Positions 48,609 to 58,967 of a stretch of 64,000 bases of DNA are shown here, in pieces. The notes below the pieces were generated by a model. The model made no database searches, had not been told where the DNA came from, and saw nothing but the letters and a program-made list of their open reading frames with translations. Position 1 is the stretch's first letter. Every line of letters begins with the position of its first letter. Origin of the DNA: Magallana angulata (lineage: Eukaryota > Mollusca > Bivalvia > Ostreida > Ostreidae); the NCBI RefSeq assembly GCF_025612915.1, contig NC_069118.1:16147539-16211538 (forward strand), written 5' to 3'. Made by a program: the position numbers and the translations under genes.

Positions 48609-51600
48609 TCAACGCTTGTAGGACTTGGGGAGTTTCTCAGACTCAAAAGCCTGGTGAGTGTAGAAAGCTGAAATTGTAAAAAGTTACTGCAAAATTAATG
48701 TAAAAACCGCAAGAGGCTATGAAAGAATTCATATCAAAAACATAAAATCAACTGAAGATAATGATTTGGACTTTCTGAAATTATATCACGAAAAAGTGTA
48801 AATGTTGAAACCATCCACTTGATTTTTTCGAACACCATATTCCATTTTTACCTCAGAAAAATATTTAAACACTACAAAAAACAGATAACATTAATCACTT
48901 TTGCTTTCTTAATAGAAAATATACATGCATTATAAAAATACTTTATCTTCGTATAATATGTTGTGTTTGCAATACATTTTCCAGACATCAAAGTACATAT
49001 ATGAAAACATCAGCAAAATTCTATGATGCTGTTTTTCATTAGGCAATCAAACAAAAATTGTACATGATTGTTTAATTGTTAATTGCTTAATAAATGCTGA
49101 TGTTTACGGGTCTAAGTAAAATTCGAAACTTTTTCCTCACCTTTGTAAAATATGGCGGAGAAGTTGACTTCTTGGAGAAGGTCTTTGACTTTGTCTATCA
49201 CAGTCGATTGTTCATGAAGGTCTGACCTTGAGTTCCAGATTTCTATGAGGTCATCTCGCTCTCGTATACTAATACTGATTCCTCCAACCTCATCTCCTAC
49301 AACATAAACAATAGAGCTCTTTTTCAATCACTGATTACAGTAAAACACGGTTATAACGTACTGCCAGGGAGGGGCAATTTTGCTTCTTTATATGTGTGAT
49401 TTGTTATATCCTTCAAGTTCACAACCTATTATTATAGTCAAGGGGAAACGTCAATTCATTATAAACATGTTCGCTTTTACTGTGTTTTACTGTACTGAGT
49501 TACAAATAGAGTGTGTTGCTCTGATCTCTTGTAACAGTTCTTCTGGTACTTGTATAAGCTGATTTTACTCTCTATGACTCAGTAGCTTCTTTACTGTAGA
49601 TTCCTAATTAATTATGATAATTAAATACCATGGTAATAGGAAATCACTGATAATATCAGCGTAAAATTGCAAAAACAACACATCTTGAAGATTTTTTAAA
49701 TCTTACTTTTATTTTTGAGACTGATGTAAACTAACTAAAATACGATCATGGTACTTTACAATTACATGTTACAATTCTCAAAAATATCAATATTTTTCAA
49801 GGATAATTATATTGACACATATAAATATAATTCTGATGATTTGGTCAGCTACTAGACCATGAATTCTCACCTTCTGCCATGCAGTCAGTCAGTTGTTCAC
49901 CAATGGCAGCCAATAATAGTTCTTTCCATACCGCAGGCTAATAAAAGGGGAGCAACAAAATAAATTACATATATATTACATATAAGGCCTAAAAAAAAAT
50001 ATTGTGTGTTTAGAGTAAGCCGACCTAACCTACAAAAAATGCCAAGATCCTATTGTTTTTAGACGTCTGTTTTTATCAGATTGTGATTTTCATATCATTT
50101 TCATTAAAAATCCAATTTTATATTTGTATCTGTGCCCTCATACAAAAAGAAAATTGATAAAACAAATAAAAACAATACCTACCTAACCTAATTTTTCATC
50201 AGTGTTACCCTAAACACACATTTTTTCAGCCTAATTTAGCCATCAATAGCATGAATAACACGTTATGTTTTTCTTCAAAATACAAGTAAAGATCCATTTC
50301 ACAGCATTTTTACATTCACTTTCTCTTTGTTTTGCTGAAACATTTCTGATATTAACTTGATAATGACTACCACTTACAGAGTCAAGTTTGGAACATTTCA
50401 GTCTCCAGCACCCTCCCTTGCAATTTGCTTTGTCTTCCCTTAATAGAAAGAAACCTTAGTTAGAATAATTAAATTATTCATATTTCTAATGTGACAGTGA
50501 AGTTCTACAAGTCTCTAACACACAACCAGGCAAAAATTTGATCTGTACACACATCACAAGTGTTGATCATAGCAAAATTAACTTAAAATTTAATCAAGAG
50601 CTAGGACAATTGATTCAATACTATGAAAATGTCTTTCAACCTAATCAAAGCTTATGGACATACCAGACTGGTCTGCGTTCGTTCCTCATTAAGTGGTACG
50701 TGTATCGAACATTCAAGTTGCTGACTTCTGGGATATTGTTATAAACACTCCAGAAACCCTGAAAAATAAGAACATTACACTTACATTATTATTGCACACT
50801 TCTTTTTAAAATCTGCTACAGTGTTGGATCTATTCTAATCCTTAATGTATAAAATATAAAAAATAAATAAATCTGAGCCCTGAAGGCATGTAAGACCAGT
50901 GCTCATTTCTGGTTTCTGTGGTGTTAAGTGGACAGAAGTTCATGACTCCCTTGGATGGGAAACAGTACATCGCAAGTTAACCCCTGATCTACCCAATTTC
51001 AGCTAGATGGACTGAGACATAGCAAATAAAGTCTAAAGACACAACACAAAACATCAATTGACCACAGCGGGGCTCAAACTACCAACCTTAAACTATTATG
51101 TCATGCACTCCATGCTTAATGGGTTACATGAAGAGAATAAAAAAAAACATGTGCAATAATTTTAGGCCTTTGTTTGCCAAAGCATTGAAAATTAATGTTA
51201 CAAGACTGGGTTGTGATGAGAAATATTCATGATGACAAAAATTTCCCTTACTTCAAAAAATGCTCTTATTAGAAGATTAAACTTGGTTTACAGTATATAG
51301 GAATTACTTATGCATCTGAATATAAACCCAAGTTGACATTTGCTAAGCTTATGTTAATCATGTTAGTCATTGTATAATCTAAGCACAGATTCTTGACAAT
51401 TACCAATTACTTGCATTGTTATATCATCTGATTCCAAGCAACAGTTTCTCACAGTGAGACAATCTAAAATGTTCACTTCTGTAAAGGATGTAGCAGAATT
51501 TTCTAGAGGATCTTCATATTACATGACATGAAATCCAGCGAGAGCAATACATCAATTAGCATGTCAATCAATATAATACACAAATCTTCCTTTAAAGCAC

Positions 51601-52769
51601 TTACCTGCACGGTACTGACTGTGTAAAGTTTGCGTATACTAGCTTCATACTGAGCAGCTGAGGAGCCTGGGATAGACCTATATATATATACGAAAAAAAG
51701 AGAAACAATTTTATTTATATGTAATTAGAATAGCAGTCTTCAAATAAACAGCAAATTGCTTAGGGTGACACAACCAGTCTTGTATGACTACAGGTCAACT
51801 GAAGAATTTCTCCTACATTCTCAGAAATATTTATTATTCTCCAACAAATTAACATTTTAGCTTTTAGAGGTATGAAAACAGTATTCACATCATGATTTAG
51901 TCAAGAAATTTCCTGTACGAGAGTTAGGAGAAGTCAATATGGAATAGGGCATGATTATTGATGATCGAGAACAATCGATCAGTAAGTGTACTTGAGAATG
52001 TCCATGGTATTTTGATGAGAAGTGTAACAAGAATCTCTTCGTCTCTTCTCTTGAAAAGAGAAGGATTAGCATATATAATCACATTTGGATTCCAAAAAGG
52101 CACAGATATTGTCATCATTTAGCTATATATCTAATCTTAAGTTCATATTCACAATGCATGTCTTCGTAACTTTTCCTGAGAATACCATATTACAGAAATT
52201 TTCTGAATATTTCTTGATGTACAGTATGTGATGGGACAATGAAATTTCTACTTCTAACACTTGATGGCTTGATTTTGTACAAAAACTATTCAGAAAGAAA
52301 AGTATTCTTTTCGTCCATGTTATGATCAATTGTCAATTTCTTCCAAGTGAATGGATTAATTTAACATACTTCCACTTTCACATTCACCTTTTTTTCCGCT
52401 AAATAAGCATATTCATGCCCTATAAGTTACCGGCACGATAACATCTCAAATATTATTCCGATTGATCTGATCTTTGCCATTTTACTTTCGATAATGAAAA
52501 TTTCCTTTCAAATAAAAATATGCATTTTTTAAAAACAATGCCGTTTGAAAGTAATCATTAACGATATTTCTAAGCCATATTTACTTATCAAGCCAGAACG
52601 TCCATGAGGTGTTCAGTGGGACCCCCGACTGTTCGGAGGAGTGGATTTCGTTGATGGCTGCACGTGGGAGTTGTGGACTTCCCACAGGACGAGCCTCGGC
52701 CGATTTTACGCAGTCGACTGACTGAAGGCTCGATACCGCCATCACGTACCAAGACCGCAATCGGGTCAT
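48609..52769 (-). CDS. EIF4E3: Eukaryotic translation initiation factor 4E type 3
   Basis: Class III eIF4E, a cytoplasmic mRNA cap-binding protein. Seven coding exons: 52585-52769, 51605-51677, 50664-50758, 50378-50438, 49871-49937, 49141-49296, 48609-48667, all GT-AG and in phase, giving 231 residues. Diagnostic blocks are [91 protein letters not shown] and a C-terminal FYK..HQAFES. The second cap-stacking tryptophan of eIF4E is present (about Trp118, in RPVWED), but the first (Trp56 of eIF4E) has no counterpart, the hallmark of the class. The first Met is in a weak context; the Met 9 codons later (52742, GTGATGG) has a better one and gives 222 residues, close to the human 224. Confidence 0.93.
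50862..51130 (-). mobile_element. tRNA-derived SINE
   Basis: On the minus strand the head contains ggttggtagtttgagccccg, close to a tRNA B box, preceded by a tRNA-like start. A central body follows, and the tail is A/T-rich (atttatttattttt). It lies in intron 2 of EIF4E3. The family is not identified. Confidence 0.55.
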
Positions 52770-53944
52770 GTGATCAAAACAAATGACGTAGAATTATCGT
52801 TCGGAATGCCCTCGGGTCAATAATTTCGCGCCATCTTTCAATAGTTTTACGAACAAGTGGGCGGATTATGTTGGGTGACACGGGGACTAAACGCTGTCTT
52901 AGTTAACTCAATATCAAGATCAAGTAGGTAATTCGTCGCCGAATTTTATGATGTTATATCATAATCATCCCTGGTAAAAAAAAACCCGTGAAATTAGAAT
53001 TGAGAGGAACAGTTAGGATATGTATGCTGTGCTATACAAATTCGTCTAATAATCAGTTCCAAATTCAAAATTCCAAACCCACATACGAGACAGATCTCAC
53101 ATTAAGAGTTTAAATTTTAAATAAAGATTTTAGTGCTGTAAAATTATTTATAACAAAGATGGTTTTAGAGCTCTCTAAATAGATATAATTTAAGTTTATG
53201 GAATTCTAAACTTTATTTAAATTTAGTTGAAACACATTGAATAATAAAACTGGGAAGAATACAGTTATATAAATTACAGTATGTCATTCGCGAAGACACA
53301 AAAATAATAAAAACAGCTGTGTGCTATTGTTTAATGAATAACGATCAAATATTTTAAATTAATGCATTTGTGACATGATCAATTTAAAGTGGTTCTATTA
53401 TGATGGGACACCTGTCGATATTCACATGGACAAAAGTACATTTTAATTAAAATAAGCTTACGTTCTTTCATCGTTGTAGAATTTTAAAATTTTACAATAT
53501 TTGACCAACACAATATGTTTTAAAATATTTGGAAAAGGTAAAAATTATAAAAAGCCACAGCGAGATTCGCACTCATGACTTAGAGTTATATCAGTTTTAA
53601 ACCCTCTATTATAACACATCGCGGTACGCTGAATTGGGAAAGAACTGATCATTGCTTATTTCGATCGGAAGTTTGGCCATTAGGTAAGTGCCCCAAAAGT
53701 GAAACAGTCAATAGAAATCGTTAGCTTAAACGCTTTTCATTTTACATGAATATTATTTATCAATAACTGTACTTTTATCTGAAAATATTTATATTTACTG
53801 ATCACTCTACGGTCGTATTCTTTAATCAAAGTACTGAAGTACTGACGGGAGTTGATTTTATCGATTATTATTTATCTTAAAATCAACGATATGTTATTTT
53901 GCTTGGCAAGTAGTTTATACATGTACTAGTAATCTGTATTTGAG
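52770..53944. other. Gene-free region upstream of EIF4E3
   Basis: Presumed EIF4E3 promoter near 52770-52900 (relatively GC-rich, no TATA box seen), then AT-rich sequence. No gene recognised. Confidence 0.4.
53550..53635 (-). mobile_element. Short tRNA-like SINE fragment
   Basis: The minus strand reads gtcatgagtgcgaatctcgc then gtggc and a T-rich tail. The gcgaatctc phrase matches a tRNA B box and a possible A box lies about 40 bp upstream. Too short to be a functional tRNA gene. Confidence 0.35.
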
Positions 53945-54588
53945 TTACGCACATTTTTATAATATGAATTCTTGGACTTTTTCGAGAAGAATTTCGAGAA
54001 AACCTCTTATGAATCTTGTGTAATATTTAAAAATAGAATTGATTTCATCAAACTATGTATCGGTATTCGGAATATTTCAAAAATTGTATGGATCCAACCA
54101 ATAATGAACTCTAGTCTCGTTCAACCAGATGCTCGGCTGTCTCCGTTAATCTCCGACAAGAAAGAGATACCAGGTCACGTGATAGCTTGATGATAATTAT
54201 CTCAATCTATAGACTCATTCGGCAAACCTCGGCCGATTCCGTAACCTACATCAAATTAGATGAGATACGAATCGGCCGAGGTGTGCCGAGTGTCTATAGA
54301 CTGACTCTCTGCTTGTCGGAGATGTACGGAGATAGCCGATGGTTGAACGAGACTATATTGAACTCTGGCGTAGGAATACATACGACTGCAAAAAAACTTC
54401 TAAATTGTTCGTACTATTTAAACTCTGACTATTTTCAGGGTGTTTATAAGTTTCCTTTTAAAAAATGCTTCAGCGTACATTACATCGAATTTATCGATTA
54501 TTTTCAAGAACTAACTCTTGTCAGCGGTGATGATTTGTGCTTAGGTCCAAACACTGTTTCAGTTTCGGTTTGCCAGAGTAACACACTT
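53945..54588. mobile_element. Foldback element, copy 1, carrying a nested foldback
   Basis: Arms agtctcgttcaaccagatgc..ctccgttaatctccgacaag and their complement (cttgtcggag..acggaga..gttgaacgagact) are separated by about 150 bp. That insert is itself palindromic (tctatagactcattcggc...gccgagtgtctataga, with cctcggccgattc/gaatcggccgagg). Copy 2 has only a short loop at this place, so the insert is a later nested insertion. Confidence 0.7.
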
Positions 54589-55100
54589 TTTTATAATATG
54601 AATTTTAATTAGACTTTTCAGACAATAATTTAGAGAAACCCCATATGAATCATGTGTAATATTTAAAGATAGATTTCAAACTATGTATTAGTAATCGAAA
54701 CAATTCTAAAAATTGTATGGATCCAAGCACTATTGATATTGAACTCCAGTCTCGTTCAACCAGACGCTCAGCTGTCTCCGTTAATCTCCGACAAGCAAGA
54801 GAGTCTCTCTGTTTGTCGGAGATTTACGGAGACAGCCGAGCATTTGGTTGAACGAGACTATATTAAACTCTGGCGTAGGAATACATGAGACTACATAAAT
54901 ATCTAAATTGTTCGTATTATATAAAATCTTACTATTTTCAAAGTGTTTATACATAAGTTTCCTTGAAAACAATGCTTCAGCATACATTACATCGAATTTT
55001 TGTATTATATTCAAGAACTAAGACTTGTCAGCGGTGGTGATTTGTGCTTAGGTCCAAACACTGTTTCACTTTCTGTTTGCCAGAGTGACTGCATTGGAGA
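54589..55100. mobile_element. Foldback element, copy 2, without the nested insert
   Basis: Aligned along its whole length with copy 1: same ttttataatatgaatt start, same arms, same tail through cagcggtg.tgatttgtgctt and tttgccagagt. The arms here are joined by about 15 bases. Confidence 0.7.
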
Positions 55101-55408
55101 GTTGATTAAAATCAACTCCCAAAAAAGGGCAAATGACCAATATAATCTTAAATTTGTCTTCAGGTTTAGAACTCTCAATTGGAACATCTACTATATTTCA
55201 CATATATAGGTACCTAAATTCATTTTCATTTATTCATTTATTTATTTACTTATTCATTCATTCAGTTACCTTTTTGTCTTCTTTGATTTGTTTTTGTTGT
55301 TGTTTTAATCATAAAAACATATAGAAATCTAGCTAGTAGTAACGGATAAACAAGTTTCATTCAAAGATTTGCATGTACAATTCTCAATTTAAACACATTA
55401 TGTATATA
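55101..55408. other. Gene-free spacer
   Basis: Contains an imperfect (TTCATTTA)-like run at 55222-55265; nothing else seen. Confidence 0.4.
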
Positions 55409-56464
55409 CGAGGGTCAATCAAAAAATACGAAGACTTTTGTCATAGCTATCTTACTTAACGTCATATCATTACTAAATTTGGTAGACATAATTTAGCAAT
55501 AGTTTCAAACAATTTGCAAGAAAAAAAGATAATAAATTTGTTTATTACTAAGAATTATTTAGAATCTAATCCTGCAAAAATGAGGTCACGGCGCACGGTC
55601 AAAATTTGTCTTATGTCAACAATAAACCATATCATGCTTAAAGTAATATCTCTATAAATTGGGCTTAAAGTCACATAATATTGAGACTTCAAATTTAATA
55701 TAGTCATGGTATTATATGTACCAAATAATGACGGGATATATTGTTTTGTCGAACAGATATTAGTAATTAAAGACAGATAGTCCTCTTTAGAATTGACTAA
55801 AAACATCGACGTCGCCGGACGTTACGGCGCAACGAAAAGTACAAACAAAATGGATCTAACTCAGGAAAAAACCGATACAAGCTGTGAAAATGCTCAATGG
55901 TACAAAATATAAGTCAACAATTATTTGCAAGTTTGTGTTTAACTGTAATGAATTTTGTGGGGGTGGTGGTCATTGTATTCTGAATATAAAACAGTCCGAA
56001 AAAGAGTAGAATATCTGTAAATAAAAAAAGAAGTAACGTCAACCGACGTTCAGGGTTATCCTTACTGTAAACTAAGAGATACACGGTTAGAAAATGAAAA
56101 CTTTGAAGAACTAACTTATGATTCTAGAACACATGTGTGCAAATAAGATGTTAAGTGGTTCAGTGTCATTTTATATTGTAAGGAGCAAGGCACAAGATAC
56201 TAAGCATGATATAAAGATGGGGTATATCTATAAACTGTGGGTGTTTAATCTTGACGTCAATTTTTGAACGTTACCGTGCGCCGTGGTGACAAAACATGTT
56301 GTTTTTAAAAAGGAGTAACAAAAATCCCGTTTCATCAAATGGACTAAAACTTCGCATATCAATAACATAAGTGTTGGTGCACAGATTAATCTGTTAAGTA
56401 TGACTTTCATGAAAAGTATATGATAGACAGCCACATTGTCTTCGTATTTTTTGATTGACCCTCG
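55409..56464. mobile_element. 1,056-bp mariner-type element with perfect TIRs
   Basis: Both ends carry identical 27-bp TIRs beginning CGAGGGTCAATCAAAAAATA, flanked by TA (55407-55408 and 56465-56466), as for Tc1/mariner. Subterminal complementary segments (gtcacggcgcacggtc, gaccgtgcgccgtg-type) lie further in. No frame resembles a transposase, so it is non-autonomous. Perfect TIRs suggest a recent insertion. It lies just past the 3' end of the LRR gene. Confidence 0.8.
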
Positions 56465-56503
56465 TAGATAACCCTATAAATTACATTGAGAATCTTGATA
56501 TAT

Positions 56504-57712
56504 TCATTCTTCATTACACACAAAGTCTGATGGTTTCAACTCATCCCAAGCTTTTCCTGCTACTTTCGGCGGTCCACTACACACAATCAGGTGCGGATCC
56601 TGAATAACGTAAGGCGCGTTGTCCATTTTCTCTCTCAGCCACCTCAGATTGCAGTCACAGTTCCAAGGATTTGAATCAATGAACAGAGTGTTTAGTTTGG
56701 TCAGGTATCTCGTGTCTAACACCTCGGGCTTTAGGGTAGACAACTGGTTGCTTTGGAGCCACAGGGACCCCATACTCTTTAGCGGATACAGAGCACCCGG
56801 CTCTATGTGGCTGATATTGTTTAAATCTAGGTAGAGGGTGTCTACACTGGAGAGGCATACAAAGGTATTGTTTGTCAGTGTAGATTTGATGTGGTCCTGC
56901 ATAAAATCCAGTAAGGTAAGCTTGTCAAGGCCGTGGAACGCATTGTCCTCAATGGTTTCTACCTGTCCCTGCCAGAAAGCCAAGGTCTGAAGATTGACCA
57001 GGTCTTTGAAGCCAAAGGAAGGCAGGGTTTTTATCTGATTGCCCACATAGCAGAGATGTTGGATGCATGTAGGGATATCATTGAGAACACTTTGCATTTG
57101 GTTGAACCTGAAATCAATGGAGTTGATGCTTCTACACTTAGAAAAAGCATTTGGTGGAAAACTTGCGTCGGTTAGCTTGTTGAATCCGATGTAGAGTGTT
57201 GTCATTGCAACAAGAGGGTCAAACGCCCCGGGTTGGATTTTGGATATTTCATTGTTTGAGAGGTCAAGATAAACGATCTTAGGATAAAGATTAAAGCTGT
57301 CTGATTGAATTGTTTTCAAGTTTCCTTGCATCATCCTGAAGGTGTCCATGATTTTCGGAAGGACTTTCGGAATCGCAGTGTAGTCCGTCATGGACAGATC
57401 CACATCCGTTAGACTGGGAAGGTCAAGGGCACCTGGTTCGATTGACCCTTCCTTTAAACGGGCACCCGACGCGTCCAGCGCATTCAGATTAACGAGCTTT
57501 GATAATGAACCCTTTTTGATTTCGTGGATTGGATTATCGCCGATGTACAGGATTTTGGTGTCGGTCGGAATATTATCCGGGATCTCGGAAATTCCCGTTC
57601 CGTTGCAGAAAACTTGTCCCGGTGGCCTGCAGTAACAGGGGGACGGGCATGACTGTGCATCGACTGTCACAGTCCACCACACACCGCAGACTATCAAGAG
57701 AAGAGTGGACAT
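56504..57712 (-). CDS. Secreted leucine-rich-repeat protein, 402 aa
   Basis: A signal peptide (about residues 1-19, MSTLLLIVCGVWWTVTVDA) precedes an LRRNT cap with four spaced cysteines (CPSPCYCRPPGQVFC). Roughly ten to eleven LRRs follow (for example IVYLDLSNNEISKIQPGAF and TLYLDLNNISHIEPGALYPL), then an LRRCT cap (NPWNCDCNLRWLREKM ... VCSGPP ... FVC). No transmembrane segment, GPI signal or Ig domain follows, so the protein is probably extracellular, as in small LRR proteoglycan-like or lectin-like immune LRR proteins; the exact relative is not recognised. The coding part is one exon. A cttttttcag-like acceptor (tttttcag, exon from 57722) just before the ATG points to an upstream non-coding exon. 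Candidate ligands cannot be read from sequence. Confidence 0.9.
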   Translation of the reverse strand: MSTLLLIVCGVWWTVTVDAQSCPSPCYCRPPGQVFCNGTGISEIPDNIPTDTKILYIGDNPIHEIKKGSLSKLVNLNALDASGARLKEGSIEPGALDLPSLTDVDLSMTDYTAIPKVLPKIMDTFRMMQGNLKTIQSDSFNLYPKIVYLDLSNNEISKIQPGAFDPLVAMTTLYIGFNKLTDASFPPNAFSKCRSINSIDFRFNQMQSVLNDIPTCIQHLCYVGNQIKTLPSFGFKDLVNLQTLAFWQGQVETIEDNAFHGLDKLTLLDFMQDHIKSTLTNNTFVCLSSVDTLYLDLNNISHIEPGALYPLKSMGSLWLQSNQLSTLKPEVLDTRYLTKLNTLFIDSNPWNCDCNLRWLREKMDNAPYVIQDPHLIVCSGPPKVAGKAWDELKPSDFVCNEE

Positions 57713-57722
57713 GGGTACAAAT

Positions 57723-58967
57723 CTGAAAAATAAAAATGCGCATTTTAAAATGGATTGATAACTGATGGAAAATTTATTTAATTCGCAGACCTAGTTTTGC
57801 TCTTTTCTCATGGGAGGGGACAACCGACTCCCCTCCCACTCCCTCCCTGGACCCCGAATACGAACTTGTACTAGTGAGATATTAATTTTTGATGCATCCC
57901 AGTATATCTGTATATATATACAGTGTACAAATGTACATTATACATGTTATATATTATATAATAAGGGGTTTTAGCAGTCCAGGCATGTAGCATCGTTTAT
58001 GAAAGTGGGAGGGGAAGGGGGTGGGCAGACCCATCAAAAAAAATTTGGACAAGCGTAAAAAAAGAAAAAAAAACCCCAGAATCATGAAAATCCTAATCTC
58101 TTGTGGTGGTTGAAAGAGGGGGGGGGGGGGGGCATTTGGTATAATGTAGTAAAAATAATAAACCTATAACTCTAGTTCACCACTGTTCATTGTATTCATT
58201 TTAATCTTCTACATGATCTCATGGGGGGGGGGGGGGGGGAGGGGATAGGGGACAATTCCAGAATCATGCATTCACTATTTTATGTCAAATTTAGAAAAAT
58301 GTTTGCTGCGATAAAAAGTGGGGGGGGGGGGGGCAGTCCACAACCCCCCCCCCCCCCCCTCCACACCACCCCCATCCCGATGCTACGTGCCTGTAATCAT
58401 TTCAACGCCTGGCGCGGTAATTGAACGTTACAAATAAAAAAAAGTTATGTTGCAATATTCATTGCTACTTTTTTGATACAGTCAAATACAGTCAACTTAG
58501 TAGTACAGTTAATTACATGTGTAAATCTTACCTTTGGTTTTTCTATCGTTAAATCACAAATGAATCTGTTGTATTACGTACAACTGATACCGCATGAGAC
58601 ATATATTGGACAGCAAAGTAAATAAATATTGATATGAAAATGTGTCGCTTCGTATCAGATTGAAGATAAGTGTACATGTATATGCATCTTTTTGGATTGA
58701 TGAGAAGATTTGCCTAATCGGTTAATTTTCATGTTGTATGTAAAGTAGAATGATTGTATATTGTCTGAGAAACATCATTTTGATCAATTTTGGACCACTT
58801 TTGAATTAAAACTATCGTTCATAAATTTTACGGAAATTGTCGTGTTGTTCGTAAGTATTTCGCATTTAGCGTCATCAATTATATTCCTGCATGATATTTG
58901 AAACAACATGCTTTGATATTCTTAATTTATAAGTCTTATTTAGTCATATTGACAACTTTGAGAAATA
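57723..58967. other. Intergenic region with G- and C-homopolymers
   Basis: Runs of G or C at about 58118-58132, 58223-58238, 58320-58333 and 58345-58359, arranged as related phrases (agaatcatgaaaatcc / agaatcatgcattcac), suggest a decayed local duplication. It includes the shared upstream region of the LRR gene (minus) and TPRKB (plus). No exon beyond a possible 5' UTR exon of the LRR gene. Confidence 0.4.

Noticed and set aside
53550-53635. Possible tRNA gene
   Set aside because: Only a B-box-like phrase and weak A box; no complete cloverleaf could be drawn, so it is listed as a SINE fragment.
54187-54612. 141-codon plus-strand frame
   Set aside because: Runs through the nested foldback palindromes and is not kept in the sister copy at 54589-55100.
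56619-57726. Several frames antisense or out of frame to the LRR gene
   Set aside because: Shadows of the 402-codon LRR reading frame.
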